DNA from: Lepas anatifera
Taxonomy: Eukaryota; Arthropoda; Thecostraca; Lepadidae
DNA length: 64,000 nt
Assembly (NCBI GenBank): GCA_034440635.1
Contig: JAOTON010002191.1
Coordinates: 558,001-622,000, forward strand
Direction: 5' to 3'
Of the stretch, positions 1 to 11,689 are shown piece by piece. Each line of letters opens with the position of its first letter. Within the stretch, counting starts at the first letter, position 1. The notes beneath the pieces were generated by a model, which worked only from the letters and a program-made list of their open reading frames with translations, was not told where the DNA came from and searched no databases. Position numbers and translations under genes: made by a program.

Positions 1-415
1 CTCGGGGGGCACCTGGGACTAAGCTCGTGCCCCCCCCCGAGATCAATGTTCGGCACTCTGGAGTCCTCAATACCGATGATCGGGGGCCCCTGAGACCAAG
101 CTCGGAAAGCCCGTGAGACCAAGCTCGGGGGCCCCTGATACCAAGCTCGGGGGGCCCCTGAGATTAAGTTCGGAGGTCCCTTGAGACCAAGCTTGGGCGC
201 TCCGAGACTTAGCTCGGGGGCCCCTGAGACCGAGCTCGGGGGGTCCTGAGACCAAGATCAGGGGGCCCGTACGACCAAGCTTGAGGGGCCCCTGAGACCA
301 AGCTCGGAGGTCCCTTGAGACCAGCCTCGGGGGGGGGCCTGAGATCGAGCTCGGAGGGCCCCCTGAGACCAAGCTCAGGGGGGCCCTGAGACCAGTGCTC
401 GTGTTTTCCAGTGCA
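1..415. repeat. G/C-rich minisatellite, unit about 22-24 bp
   Basis: The first 0.4 kb consists of many imperfect copies of a unit with the core CCCCTGAGACCAAGCTCGG, separated by G runs of variable length. Open frames through it on both strands translate to low-complexity repeats and are not genes. The array probably continues beyond the left window edge. Confidence 0.9.
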
Positions 416-1535
416 TAAGGTCAGCCCAAGGGGGTCCGCGGACCCCAAGGACCCCCGTGGCTACGCCACTGGACCGGAATGCATTGTTTTACAGGGACCC
501 ACCTAATTAATTAGGTAGGTCCCTAATTAACCGGGGAGGCGAGTTTAGGCCATAAGCGGATCCAGAGGAGGGAATTCCCTCCCCTGGATCCGCTTATGGC
601 CTAAATCCCCTTCTCTAGATACGCCTACGCCAGGAATGCCCTGCTCCGTAGTGCGCCCTAACATTTTTCTTTCTGTATCCGCCTATGACACATGCTTAAT
701 TTTGTTGGGTCCCGTCTTCTACCCTTCCCTGGATCTGCCCATGGCCTGAGTCCACTTCCCTGGATACGCCCATGCAGGGGCACCGCCACGGAATTTTCGC
801 GGGGGGACAGACCCGGGCTACGAGTGACCGGGGGAGGCGAATTTTGAGCATATTCGGTACCTGACAACATTAATAACCATCGACCCAGAAACTCTGGGAG
901 ATGTTCCCCCTGGCAGGACAACAGGGGGACGCGTCCCCCCGTCCCCCTCCCCCGCTTTCGACGCCCATGCGCCCATACCAAGAATCCCTCGCCCAAGCTT
1001 CTCATGGGGAGATCCCGGGAATCTGGGGAAATTTAGAAATCTTGGGATTTTTTTGGCTCCACGCAAAACCCAATGTCTCTATCTGGCAAAGGTGAGACGT
1101 CTCCCCTAGCAGTACCCTCTTGGAATCTGGCCGGCGACAAGGAAAGAGATTCGTGGTGAAAACCCTGGTCTACCTATTGCCGACTGATTAGGTAGGTAGT
1201 AATCAAGCAGTGTAGGATACAAGGGGAGGTTAGGGGGAGTCAAACTTCCCCCCAATGTCCGAGCACCGATAGTTAATGATGCATAGCCGAAATATATTCC
1301 AAGGCAAATGCAGGGAAGGTTCAAGCCCCTACCCCACCCATCCGAAATTAAATCCTGGATCCACCAGTGTCATGAACATTGTTTTTCTATCTCCCCCGTG
1401 ATAACCTAATAAGGTTAATTTGGCACCATACTGGGGTCCCTGAAACATTCCAGCTGGTCCTGTAGTAAGCGTGTCTTCGACAAACTTACGGGCGACGCCA
1501 CGAATCAGGATTCTTTACTCGGGGCGGGGAGGGGG
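416..1535. repeat. Mosaic of short inverted-repeat elements; no gene
   Basis: This stretch has no convincing gene. It holds a long palindrome at 544-605 and several repeat-end fragments, such as CCTGGATCTGCCC and CCTGGATACGCCCATG near 730-775 and TCCTGGATCCACCAGTG near 1351. The motif CTTTCGACGCCCATG near 955-969 recurs near 60604-60618. The pieces look like nested remnants of non-autonomous DNA transposons. Confidence 0.5.
544..605. repeat. 62-bp near-perfect palindrome
   Basis: A 21-bp left arm (544-564, starting TTTAGGCCATAAGCGGATCC) is matched exactly by the inverted right arm (585-605). The 20 bp between them are also self-complementary apart from one base pair, and the symmetry centre is GAATTC. 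The arm contains GCGGATCCA, the same core seen at the ends of other repeats in this window, so this is probably two element ends fused head to head. Confidence 0.9.
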
Positions 1536-1539
1536 CAGT

Positions 1540-1935
1540 GGCGGATCTAGCCGGATGGTTTGGGAGGGGCAAACCAAAGTCGAAAAGCAAAAAAAAGTCG
1601 CGCAGTGCAAAATTGCGTTACAATATGCCTTTTCGGTAGGATTTTGGGAACTGGAGACGGAAAGCAAAAAAAAGAAAAAAAACGCCACGGGGTGAAAAAT
1701 ATGGACTCAAGATACTTTTTTCCTATCCAAGCCCCAATATTTACACTGAACTTCACTAATCCTGTTTGAAGTTGAGAGTTGAAGCACCAAAATCTTGCTT
1801 ACAAGCTAAAAAGGAGTCGGGGAAAAAGGAGCTCCATCGCTTTCACTTTGGGGGGGAGCAAAACATAGTTTTGCCCCGAGCTTTTCCGTTTGGGGGGCAA
1901 TTGCCTTTTTTGCCCCCCCCTGGATCCGCCACTGG
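1540..1935. repeat. Dispersed repeat A, copy 1 (about 395 bp)
   Basis: This segment begins near GTGGCGGATCTAGCCGG and ends CTGGATCCGCCACTG, so its ends are inverted copies of one another. The interior (aligned blocks such as TTTGAAGTTGAGAGTT and CCCCGAGCTTTTCCGTT) matches a second copy at about 32878-33275. It is flanked by an overlapping series of short spurious frames and is best read as a non-autonomous DNA element. Confidence 0.7.
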
Positions 1936-3864
1936 GAGGGGACTCGGTCCTGGCCACGGGGTCCTGGCAATGACGCGGGGAGGGGTGTGAGGTAATACCA
2001 AAACACAAAGGCCGTCTGGGATAGTACTTAGTGTCAGAGAAGTTCACTGGCAACTTTGGGAATACTTTATGAATCCACAGGGAAAACACATGAGAAAATA
2101 ATAACAAAACCAGCTCATGAGCTGAATGCGAAATCCGAGGACGTCACCCACTGGTTCACCATGACTTAGTACGAAATCCTCTCCCACTTTCTCACTTTGG
2201 GCACCCATGCTGATTAACAGAATACTTATTTTTCGCGTGTACTTACTTCTAAGGTCTCGGTAGGACATTCTTATGAATGTTTGTCTTCTTCCACCAAGTG
2301 TCCGTGGTGTTCACCTGCGGTTCCAGCCCCGAGTAGTAGCAGCTGACTGATGGTTGAAGGTCTCAGCCGCACATATCACACATAGTCTCACATCACAATT
2401 AAGGCCACCGAATGACAAAATCCACAAATCATTCTCCTAAAAGACTGGGGACGAAACAGAACCGCAATGCACTACGATGCTACAGCTGACCACTGATGTC
2501 AGTCGTCTGCTTCGCGCGCTGTTGTTTACATTTGCTCACTAGCGCCATCTATATGGAAACGTTTGAACTGTTACCAAAGATTATTATGTCGTGAATGAAT
2601 TTTGAATACATAATTCGACAATCTAGAGTAATTTTCACGATTATCTATTTATTTATTGTTTTAGACACGTTTGAAAATATATTTCAAATATAATTAGGGA
2701 ATAAATCATTGGTAATATAGTGAATTTTCCTTGAGGTCAACAATGCCGCACATGGTAACTAAAGCGGCGCTGCATGAAAGTTACCGACCGTGATGGAATG
2801 TGTAAATAATTTTTAGAACTCAGTACATAATTCTTCGTTCAAGTATGATATGAATACGAGTAGACCACTTTTATTTCTGTCGATTCTTTCAAAATCTTTA
2901 ATTGTGATGAGTCTGATTTGCCCCTTTGGATAGCCGAAAATCTCCTCTGCATTCTTATGTGATATTACAACTGAATAACAGAACAACTAAGTTTGTTGTG
3001 TGAAATGTCGGGGATTACCCTGACAATGCTCTTCAACTGGTCTGCCTGACAGTGCTCTGAATCTTCTTAGGTGTGATTCGCTGGTAGTACTGAGACATTG
3101 CTTTGATATCTAAGAAGAATATTGGAGTCAGGGAGGTACATTATTTCTACCCAGAATGATTCTGGTCCATAAAATAGATGTGGTTCTTTCTCATCTGCTA
3201 TGCCCTAAGGGGCTTTCCATTACACTTTCAAGGTTTTTGCTTACACTTGTAAGATCCTCCCATTGCTGGTTCTATCAGCACCCATGAATACATTTGTAGC
3301 ATTTATATTGCAGTGAATTTGAAATTTAATTCCAAAGCTCTGTGTGTAAGATCAGTGTTGTTTTCTGAATGAACTGCTGAGATTAGTTGGATATTTTGTT
3401 GCCTACTTGGCTGATGATTCAGAGAGCAGGAAAATTTGGCCAGTTCCCAGTCTTAGGACTCAGTGCTTGCCTCTTTTGCTGCAACTTGTACTGTTAAATT
3501 GTTACTTTATGCTTGCTGATTGTTCTCAGTTTGATTAAGAAAGAAGTATGGCAATGAAATAATGATTCTGCTCATTAACCACAATTTGTTCACAAATTTG
3601 TTGCCCAGCATCCCCAATACACTTTAAACTCTTGCCCCTTCCCTACATGCACATTTTCATTGAATGAGCCTTAGACAATACACTAAAAGTCACAAATTCC
3701 CTTCCTAATATGCACACATCTCATTTGCTGCTCCAGAAAGAGAGGAAATAGAAATGTGTAATGAAACAAATTAGATTATGAGGATAGGCAACAAACAATC
3801 AGATAAAAACATGTTCATGGCTTCATGGATTCCATGGTCCATCAGAACTATCCCAATATGATAT
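1936..3864. other. A/T-rich intergenic DNA, no gene seen
   Basis: I see no supported coding exon here. The stretch 2440-2560 is less A/T-rich and contains CACTAGCGCCATCTATAT, a type of motif common in arthropod intergenic DNA. The first, non-coding exon of the + strand coiled-coil gene could lie in this region, but nothing fixes its position. Confidence 0.4.
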
Positions 3865-4240
3865 TTTTAATGTATTTTTTTATTTTTTTATATAAATTTT
3901 GTTCAAGTTGTTCCTAGTACGACTGGTGGAGTCGGAGTCTCACTAAAGTCATCAAGGGACTTGTCACGGAGACCCCGACCCCACCACCCGAGCGAGCAAC
4001 TCCCTCAATGGAGGGTTAATTTAGAAGCCAAAGTTTAACGTCCCACAAAGCACAGGGACGGCCGCCCGCTCAGGTCACCCTCTCACCAGTCAGTTGCCAG
4101 CCGACCTGTACGTCGGGTAAACTATTGAGCGCCGGAGCGTCTCAGGGGAACCGATCCCAAGCCTGGGCATGCCCTGCCACTGCATGCTTCTGAGCAGCGG
4201 GCCGGAGCCCAACGCTCTACCAACTGAGCTACCGGGCGGC
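3865..4240 (-). mobile_element. tRNA-derived SINE-like element
   Basis: Read on the minus strand from 4240, the element starts with a tRNA-like head: GCCGCCCGGTAGCTCAGTTG carries an A-box, and GGATCGGTTCC (4157-4147) is a B-box. The distance between the boxes is about 70 nt, longer than in a functional tRNA. A tRNA-unrelated body follows and the copy ends in an A-rich tail near 3870-3900. These are the parts of an RNA polymerase III SINE. I do not recognise the family. Confidence 0.7.
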
Positions 4241-5303
4241 TCACTTATTATATTTATTGGTCACTTATGATGAAACTATGGTTACAAATTGTTGACCAGC
4301 TGACCATGCCCAAAAACTAAAGTTCTAAATTAATTTTTAGCAATTAATGAGTGTTATTGGTGTTCAAAGAGTTCACCTTTTGAAGAAGAATGTTACAAGC
4401 ATAGTTTATGCTTCTTAAGTTCTACAGAAGTTTCTCAAGGCAAGGACTTAACTTCTTAGATTGACCTTCTTAGTGCCCACCAAAACAACCATTTAAAGTG
4501 AATTTTCCTCTTTTCAAAACAAAAACTATATACAAAATAAGTCTAGAAAACTTGAAACTTCATTTTGTATACACCTTTAGAAGCTCAGGAAAGATTACAG
4601 TCTTTGCTTGCAATTTATGATTTTATCAAAACTTTAGGATTTTGGTGTCTGCAAAATGATATTATTGATTGCAGGGATAGCATAGACTCACAGCTCGAAC
4701 TGATGGTCGATATTTGATTATTATTTTCATGTTTTCAAGCAAAAAATTATATTAGTTTACTAGCATGTGAGGCTGTTTAAGTCAGCAGTGCCTTTTATTA
4801 TGAACTGTAACTTGTCTGAAAATATATTACATGACACTTTTGGTGAAAAAATATGTTATTAGTGGTTTCTTGACATGCTCTTCAGTTTCAATATTTCAGT
4901 TTCAGTTTTGAACTGCTATCTCAGTTTGAAACACATTGTTAAAGTGGAACACCCCTATAAATTATTGTCTAAAAGAGCTCACAGGAAGTTCCTGTTTCAT
5001 GATATGGATTTTTTTGTTGGGATAGAAACAGTTTTTATCCTTTAATTGAGAGATTTGCTGACAGGTTATGTAGGAGTCAGCCAAATTTCTCCCTTTGAAA
5101 ACCTCTGGACATGCATTCTCAAATGTTGTAAGCCTGAGGTGTTTTGGTTAAGAAAGAACAAAAAAATAAGATGCTGGTATTCATGGGCTTTTTAACTATA
5201 TAGGGGAATTTTTGTCGAAGCTTATTTACATTTCTTAAATGGACATATGCAGTTAATTTACCATCTTTGCATACATTATATATCAAACTATTTATAATTT
5301 CAG
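4241..5303. other. Non-coding stretch with one dispersed repeat copy
   Basis: No exon is supported. About 4810-4975 is a diverged copy of the dispersed repeat family B, recognised by TAGTGGTTTCTTGACATGCT followed by CTATCTCAGTTTGAAAC and a run ending GGAACACCCC. Other copies lie near 9.8, 18.2, 34.3 and 54.4 kb. Confidence 0.5.
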
Positions 5304-5413
5304 GTTTCTAAGAAGTTCATCCAGTTTCTTGGTGCGCTCACTTGATTATGGAATGGGAGAAGAAATTCAATAGCATTATCAGGGATACAGATGCAAACCT
5401 GGAGAAAATTAAG
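5304..5413 (+). CDS. Coiled-coil gene, first coding exon
   Basis: The acceptor is TTTATAATTTCAG (cag at 5301-5303) and the donor is AAG/GTAAGA at 5413/5414. The exon has a short leader, then ATG at 5348 and 22 codons beginning MEWEKKFNSIIRDTD, charged and helix-forming. It ends in phase 0, which fits the phase-0 start of the exon at 8800 about 3.4 kb downstream on the same strand. The product family is not recognised. The exon itself looks good. Its joining to the downstream exons is inference from strand, phase and the shared coiled-coil character. An alternative start for the same gene exists at 8728. Confidence 0.5.
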
Positions 5414-8400
5414 GTAAGATTCCAAATAAAAAGCTGCATTTTGAGAAGGATGTTGTGGTGTTATCACACAATTCTCTTTAGTCATCATTTGTTTTCTTGT
5501 GACATCCTATGCATTCTGTTCTTATTTTGCCTATGATGTGCCCATAATAAATATTTCATTTTATGTTGCTTAGCCCTGCTTCTCAATAAATTTAAGACCT
5601 CTTAAGTTGGAACATCCCTTCTGATATGTGATAGAAATAGCCTGCCTGTTTTTTTTCTAGAACTCCACTTCTCCTGTGTAGCCATCACAGGAGCAATAAC
5701 ACCAGACTGCTCTTTTCAGATATTACAGCTATGTCATGCAGCACACAACCACTCATTTTTTCCACATTGTTTTCAGAATACGATGCAGATATGCATCGCC
5801 GTATTGGACTAACCCATATCTAGGTTCTATCAATATTCCATATATTGATGTATTTCCCCCCACTCTGGTGGGCCTCAAGAGTGTATAATAGCTGTATCGA
5901 GAAATTGAAAAATAGTTGAAAAAACGAACCCCCTATGTATATATAGGATGGTGAGAAAGATTGGTAAAACAGGTGCTTATAATGGGATTCTTAAAACTAA
6001 AACATAATAAAATAATCACATTGTAAGCACCTGTTTTACGAACCCTGTACGTTTGTTTGCTCTTATATCTGCCAAACATTCTGGCATACAACATATCACT
6101 GAAAAAAATCGGAAAGCTGCAATGAGGTGCGTTTGAAATTTTCGTGCTTTTAACTGTAGCGCATATTGTCCGGGAGAACCAATATAATGGCATAATTATG
6201 TAACCAGCAGTATGCAAAAGTAGCTCATTTTAATCGTCTCGATGGACGATTAGAACAAAAAAGAAAAGAAAAAATAAACGTGACTGAAAATTCGATGAAT
6301 GGGGAAGGGCAGCCAGTTAAATGGTTGAAAATTGTAATCCAAGATAATCAGATTTGAAATGCCGAGAGAGCTCCGGTGAAGAACGAACAGTCAGTCGAAT
6401 ATTTTTGTACGCCGTTAAACGGTTGGAAGTCGCCAAGGAAATCCTTTAAAATGATATCGGAAGACACATTAAAACTTTCGATCGCGATAGTCCAAGAAAT
6501 ATTACAACGCGATACCAATACAAGATGAGATGGGCTTCCAGTTGAGGCTGTTTTTTTCTTCAAAAGTATTCAGTGGAGATGTAACACTGACTGATGGGCC
6601 ACAATTCCAGTTCAGCGTGAAATGCTCTACCCAGAAGGAATGAATCGCCAATATCAAGCAGTTAGAAACGGTGCTCGCACAGTCGTGGTACTCACACCTG
6701 TCCAACCATGGACACCATATCCCTTTACTTCAAAACCGCCGAGCTGACGGTGCTTGTCATCTGCTTGTATCAATCGTTTCACCTTTCATGCCCATAAACA
6801 GTCTGAGTAGTTGGTGAAGCCTGCCTTACACCTTTCGGCAGACTGTCTGCCGAAAGTTCATATGGACAGTGTTCGTGTACAGAGAATTGTTGGGCCTACA
6901 TCGGTCAATCATCGAATCCATCAACGACCTGTGTGGCTACGTCACATATCAGGACTGGGTCTGAGGCTTCATTCCAGGATATCAGCTCCTGCAGATATGT
7001 CCCTGCCTGGTCCAATTTGGGAGTTCGTCTTGGGCGGACGCTGATACCTCTATGCTCATTTTTCCCGCGGATTCTCTTGATACACTGCACAGAAAATCTT
7101 CTCTCTGCTTTGCCGTCTCTGCACAGGACTTATGTAGGAGCATCTTGTTGTGAGCGTAGCAGGCACTGGTATGGAGGTATGACATCACACTATTGACGAC
7201 TTCCGTGTGCTGCACCTGAGTCAGCTGAAGTTGGTGAAGCACGTGAAGCGGTCTGTATCCAGTTGGATACGACTTGGCATGGAACCTTGGTGTTGCCCAT
7301 ATCACCCTCTGAAACACAAAACGTCATCATGAATTTAATTGGTGTTCAATTTAGCTGCTATTTTGCTGCTTATCTAAATTGGTTATTGGGGCAAATGTGA
7401 CCAAAAAGAGCTAAAACGGGCAAATTTTCAAACAAAAATGGAAAAAATCAGATTTCCCAGTGATATAATTTGCATGACAAGAGTGCCTGGCAAACGTGAG
7501 GGTAAAAACGTGAGATGTCTGTTTTTATAAATCCATTCTGACATTTCCCGATAGGAGTTGGTGTACAGTCTAATTTGGGGAGGCAACCGTTTCATGGTGG
7601 GCACTGGGCAATAAAGCACAGGATACAGGCGTAAAGAATTGGAAGAGAATGTTTTGGAAAATTGGTGAGAGAAATTCCGGTTTATATGTTCGTTCTGCAA
7701 CGTTTTACTCTTTGTGTACCTTTTTATTTGACTTAATATTATTCAGTAAAATGTAAAGTTCGACATGTTTAGATGGCATTGCCAAAATAACATTACTTAG
7801 GACTTTAGGGCCCCGGACCTGGAAGAAGAACGGATACAACGATACTCCAAATGAGATTTTGCTGCTGATACGTTCACAAGGAGGCTTGTTTTACAGACCG
7901 GACTGTTTTATGGCGTAGCCTATTCACTTTCAGAGCAATCGTGAGGCGTGAATAGTTGTTAGTAATGTGTTGCAAGGAGCGGTTTTCCTCGGATCGAATT
8001 TAGCCGCCGCTTTCTAAGGCGTTGATGTGGGGTATGTGGGGTTGTGAGGTCTCATCGGAAGTGCTCTTTATCGGCACGGGTCAACTGATAAGATATCAAG
8101 AAGATATCATTGGTCAGGCGACCTCTGCGGGAAGCATTTTACTGTTGTAAATACTCGGTGACATAATTAAGGCACAGTTGTGTGAACTTGGCCACGGTTG
8201 TCGCGCTTGTGTATGCCTATGTCTACTTGGGTGCAGCTACTTGTGTCCACAACATCTCAGCAGTCCCGGGTCTCGAATGCCCGGCCCGGCCGATTTCTCA
8301 TTTGTTTAGTGCAGCGTCCTGACCGTGTCGGTCACTCGCCGTTCGCGGATTCCACTTTGGTTCTGTCGCCTATATGTCCTTTCTAAATTAAACTTCAAAC

Positions 8401-8660
8401 ATATTTTTCCGAGGAAGATGCGCTCAAACCAAGCACTCGCGGATTGAAATGTTTCTAGAATTGCAAGTCCTCAAGGAATATGCGACAGCAGTAACAAAAA
8501 CATTAATTTTGTACCCTACGGAAGCCACTCGATTCACCTAGAAGGAGCCCTCCACTGCCTTAATGAAAGCCTCGTGGTTTGCCAGTTGTGAAGGGAAAAT
8601 ATTGTTTATCGAGGTCACGCGCTGGTCCAGGAGCGATCCTTACGCTCTTCTTAAACCTAG
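5414..8660. other. Putative intron 1; no gene recognised
   Basis: Apart from small inverted repeats I see nothing coding. GTAAAACAGGTGCTTA near 5966 is repeated in inverse near 6026-6041 (16-bp arms), and 6832-6856 is a 25-bp palindrome with 12-bp arms (CTTTCGGCAGAC) around one base. Frames on both strands at 6.3-7.3 kb and 8.2 kb are short, lack good codon character and are not called. Confidence 0.4.
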
Positions 8661-8668
8661 ACAGTCTT

Positions 8669-8676
8669 TATAAAAG
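8669..8676 (+). promoter_or_regulatory. TATA box of a possible alternative promoter
   Basis: TATAAAAG stands 59 bp upstream of an ATG at 8728-8730. That ATG is in frame with the exon at 8800 and would add about 24 residues (MGCFHQDLYSYVSAV...). This would give the coiled-coil gene a second, TATA-driven start, as an alternative to splicing from the exon at 5304. Confidence 0.35.
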
Positions 8677-8799
8677 ACCAGATGACATTCCTCTTCACGG
8701 GTTCCATTGATCACTTGGACTGAGAGCATGGGATGCTTTCACCAAGACTTGTACAGCTACGTCAGTGCCGTGACTGACGTGACCTCTCGCCGCCGGCAG

Positions 8800-9043
8800 T
8801 CACGTGTGATGCTGACCCAGAGTCCGGCCAGTGCCGGGTCGTCGCGCTCCAGCCGTGATGTCGCCAATGGCCGTGAGGTCACCAACGGCCGTGACGTCAC
8901 CAACGGTCGAGACGTCAGCGGTCGGCGTGACGTCAGCAACGAGCTGGCAGACCTGAAGCTGCTGCTGCGTCAGCAGGCGGCCGAGATCCGGCGGCTCAGC
9001 AGCGGGCAGCACCGACAGGAGCTGGAGAACGAGTACTTACGAC
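8800..9043 (+). CDS. Coiled-coil gene, exon 2 with hexapeptide repeats
   Basis: The acceptor CTCTCGCCGCCGGCAG ends at 8799 and the donor is CGAC/GTGAGC at 9043/9044. The exon is 244 nt, enters in phase 0 and leaves one base of a codon. It encodes a Ser-rich start, then about five hexapeptide repeats related to NGRDVT, then a heptad-patterned helix (ELADLKLLLRQQAAEIRRL, later ELENEYLR). The repeats are spelled with GTGACGTCA-type codons, so the DNA carries several TGACGTCA-like sites. The exon could also extend upstream to the ATG at 8728 without an intron. The protein family is not recognised; a structural or scaffolding role is only a guess from the coiled coil. Confidence 0.6.
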
Positions 9044-9357
9044 GTGAGCTTGGGCTGGAGGGGGTGGAAGACCGTTGTGAGCACAGTAGAAAAGCGTGGT
9101 GATAGATGGAATCGTCAGTTTTTTCTCGAGCTCAAACTGGTGTGTATGCCGGGATAAAAGTAGGTTTGGATTTTGTTGTGAAAATTGATCATGCTGTCTC
9201 CGTCTGCATGCTTTTCTGAATCTCTGACCACGGTGAATCTCTTACCTCAAGTGTAAAACAGATGGGATTGAGTGTGGCGCCCGTCTCGCTGGCTGGGGGT
9301 GGTACCTGCCCTCCCCGAGGTCGCCGTGCGATGGTGCTGACAGTGCGCCGTTTCCAG

Positions 9358-9430
9358 AGGAGCTTAGCCGGCTGCGGAGAGAGCTGCGGAAGCTGGTGCC
9401 CCGCTCTGAGAGGGAGCCCACCAGGACAGG
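9358..9430 (+). CDS. Coiled-coil gene, exon 3
   Basis: This 73-nt exon lies between the acceptor GCGCCGTTTCCAG (ends 9357) and the donor AGG/GTAAGA. It starts with AG, which joins the single C left by the exon ending at 9043 to make a Gln codon, and continues ELSRLRRELRKLVPRSER, so the helix of exon 2 runs through the junction. It leaves two bases, which matches the one-base start of the exon at 11284. Exact phase agreement and continued heptads make this join the best supported in the gene. The intron before it is only 314 bp. Confidence 0.65.
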
Positions 9431-11283
9431 GTAAGAGACGCGCTAACCTGGCCGCGAGAGAAGCTGAAGAGCTATCTAGCCTCTGAGCGTGTCTGAAGGT
9501 CAAGGAGGACTGGGCCTGGAAGCGCGGAAGAGTCGGAGGACTCGCAGTTCTATAATCATGCGGCTTGGAATTATTGTTCTCAAATTAGAGTTGCTATATT
9601 CGGAATCGGTGTCTATTTCAGGACCCCGACAAGGTCGAGCCCGTTTGTGAAGCAAGTTGGTGGGATCATGTAGAAGTTACTCATTGCCCAAATGAACCAA
9701 AAAGATGTGCGTGCCGTTCACGAGGTTTAAGCCCCCTAGATCGAACGTGAAACATTGCAAAATCCCCATTATGATGGTGGTGCTCCAATTAAAATGGGTC
9801 TTAAACCCAGATGTCAGTTTTGTTGAGCGTGTCGAGAAACCGCCATTGGCATATTTAATGTCACCCAAAGCGGCCTGTATTCCGTTTCTGCACAGTGGAA
9901 GGTTCGAAATAAAGGGCCTTAATGCTCTAACTCAAACCAAGAAGGAATCTATTTCACCTGGTTGCAGCCATCCTGAACCACAAATTCGGAACCGCCTATA
10001 CTGTAACGTCACCCTGGCGATGAAATTTCCCTTTACCTATGAGGCCCCATGCTAAAATTGATCAAATCCAGACGTCTTTGACCATGGCTGGATATCTCTT
10101 CTCGATCCAGGAGGGGGGAAGTTAACGCTGGCATGGGTACAAGCCCTTTACAAAGCCTATGGGAGACCCAAAATCCAGGGGTCCTGACCCCCACCCCCCC
10201 TCGGATTTTCACCCATGTTTTTGACAGGTAAAGTATGCCTGAGAGAGATTCGATTTTTCTTTCATCATAATTTTACGCTAAATGTTTCCAAGAATCGTAC
10301 CTGTCAAGAGAATATCTCTTTAACTAATACAAATATGTGCGTCTGAAGTTAGCCCTGCAACCTGCATAAAGGTTATGAATTATTTATTGCAGCCATATCG
10401 CCTCCATTTTGCTGAGTGACGTCTGCTTTGTGAAAATATCCCTTTAATGAACCAATTTTATGTAAATAAATATTGAGTTTTAACAATTTGATTGGTCTGA
10501 ATCCCACTGCCTCGCAGGGCACGAGATAAAAATTGACAGTGGTAACGATCATTGCAAAGTTGCCTGCCGCGCGTGACACTAGTGGCCAGCCTTGTAATTA
10601 CATGCGATAGTTACGTCAACCGAGTGTAGTAAGGATACTTTTGTTCCGAGTGGTCGAGGGTGGAAACATATGTTTCCAGATTTCAGGTTTATGTTCTCCA
10701 TAAATATTTTTTTTTTGGAATTCTGAGAAGTTGTCCATTTCCTTTACTGTGAAGAATCGGTATTTATGATTTTTTTCGCATGCATAATACTAATTTTTGT
10801 TCGACGTCCAGCGTTCTGTTAGCCTTCCAAGCGTCTGGTGTCATATGGTTTTGGTGTTTTGATACATTTATGCTCCGGATCGGCCACTTACGGTGGTGGG
10901 TTTATGCAATTTATATCGAAAGTTCAGCAACGACCGTGGAACTGAAATGTGTTTTAGGAGCTTGTTGAAAGTGACTATCCTCCTTGGCTAGCTTTCACCT
11001 CGAACTGCCGCTTTACCGGGGCTATCCCAACGTGTTCCGCTTTGCTGGATTCTCTTTCGAAAGACGTAGGAAAAGTCTCTGCTGTTTGAAGAACTGTTTA
11101 TAATTATGATTGTTCTGAGTCGCAGTTTTTTTACATTGTGGGTGCGATATCTAAATCAGGTAGAAACTCGTCAAAAGTACTCCCAACTCTTTAAATGCGG
11201 CCGCAATAACGCGCCGGTGGCGCCGCCTACCAGCCGTAGGCTAGCTTATAGCTCACCCCTCGCCCTGCCGTGTGTCTGAGCAG
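9431..11283. other. Intron with a dispersed repeat copy
   Basis: This is the intron between two phase-matched exons. About 9765-9955 is an inverted copy of repeat family B, also found near 4.9, 18.2, 34.3 and 54.4 kb. No gene is seen in the rest. Confidence 0.5.
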
Positions 11284-11464
11284 TGGGTCGGGCTCGGATG
11301 CCCCGTCCTCGCGGGTTCCTGCCCCGGCTGCGGCATCGGCGCCGGCATCTGCAGCAGCAGCGTCAGCACCAGCTTCAAATTCGGACCCTGAGCCGCTGAA
11401 CTGGCGGGTCACGGAGCTGGAGCGGCGGCTCGCCGTCGTGGAGGAGGCACGGAAACGGGAGCTG
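11284..11464 (+). CDS. Coiled-coil gene, exon 4 (Ala/Pro linker, second helix)
   Basis: A pyrimidine-rich acceptor (CTCACCCCTCGCCCTGCCG...CAG, ending 11283) and donor CTG/GTAAGT define 181 nt. The first base completes a Gly codon from the previous exon. The product is a Gly/Ser start, an Ala/Ser/Pro linker (VPAPAAASAPASAAAASAP), then a second coiled-coil segment, LNWRVTELERRLAVVEEARK. The exon ends in phase 0. Third codon positions are strongly G/C, unlike the flanking DNA, which supports real coding sequence. Confidence 0.65.
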
Positions 11465-11689
11465 GTAAGTGCACTGGAGAGAACTTGCAGATGAATGGTA
11501 ACGTAGACTCTTGTGCTTTGTTTCTGTATCGTATATCCTATCGATGAATCATCAGTCTATCGATAATGATTCATTGGCTTTGAGTGGTTGTTATCATTTG
11601 TATCGTGAATGACACGCTGTGTTTTATGGGAAATTGTATAGTATAGGGGTCGCATCCTGTGGTGGACTGGTCTTCAGTTATGTTGCTGT

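Noticed and set aside
67..448. Pro/Gly-rich minus-strand frames
   Set aside because: These are translations of the 22-24-bp minisatellite.
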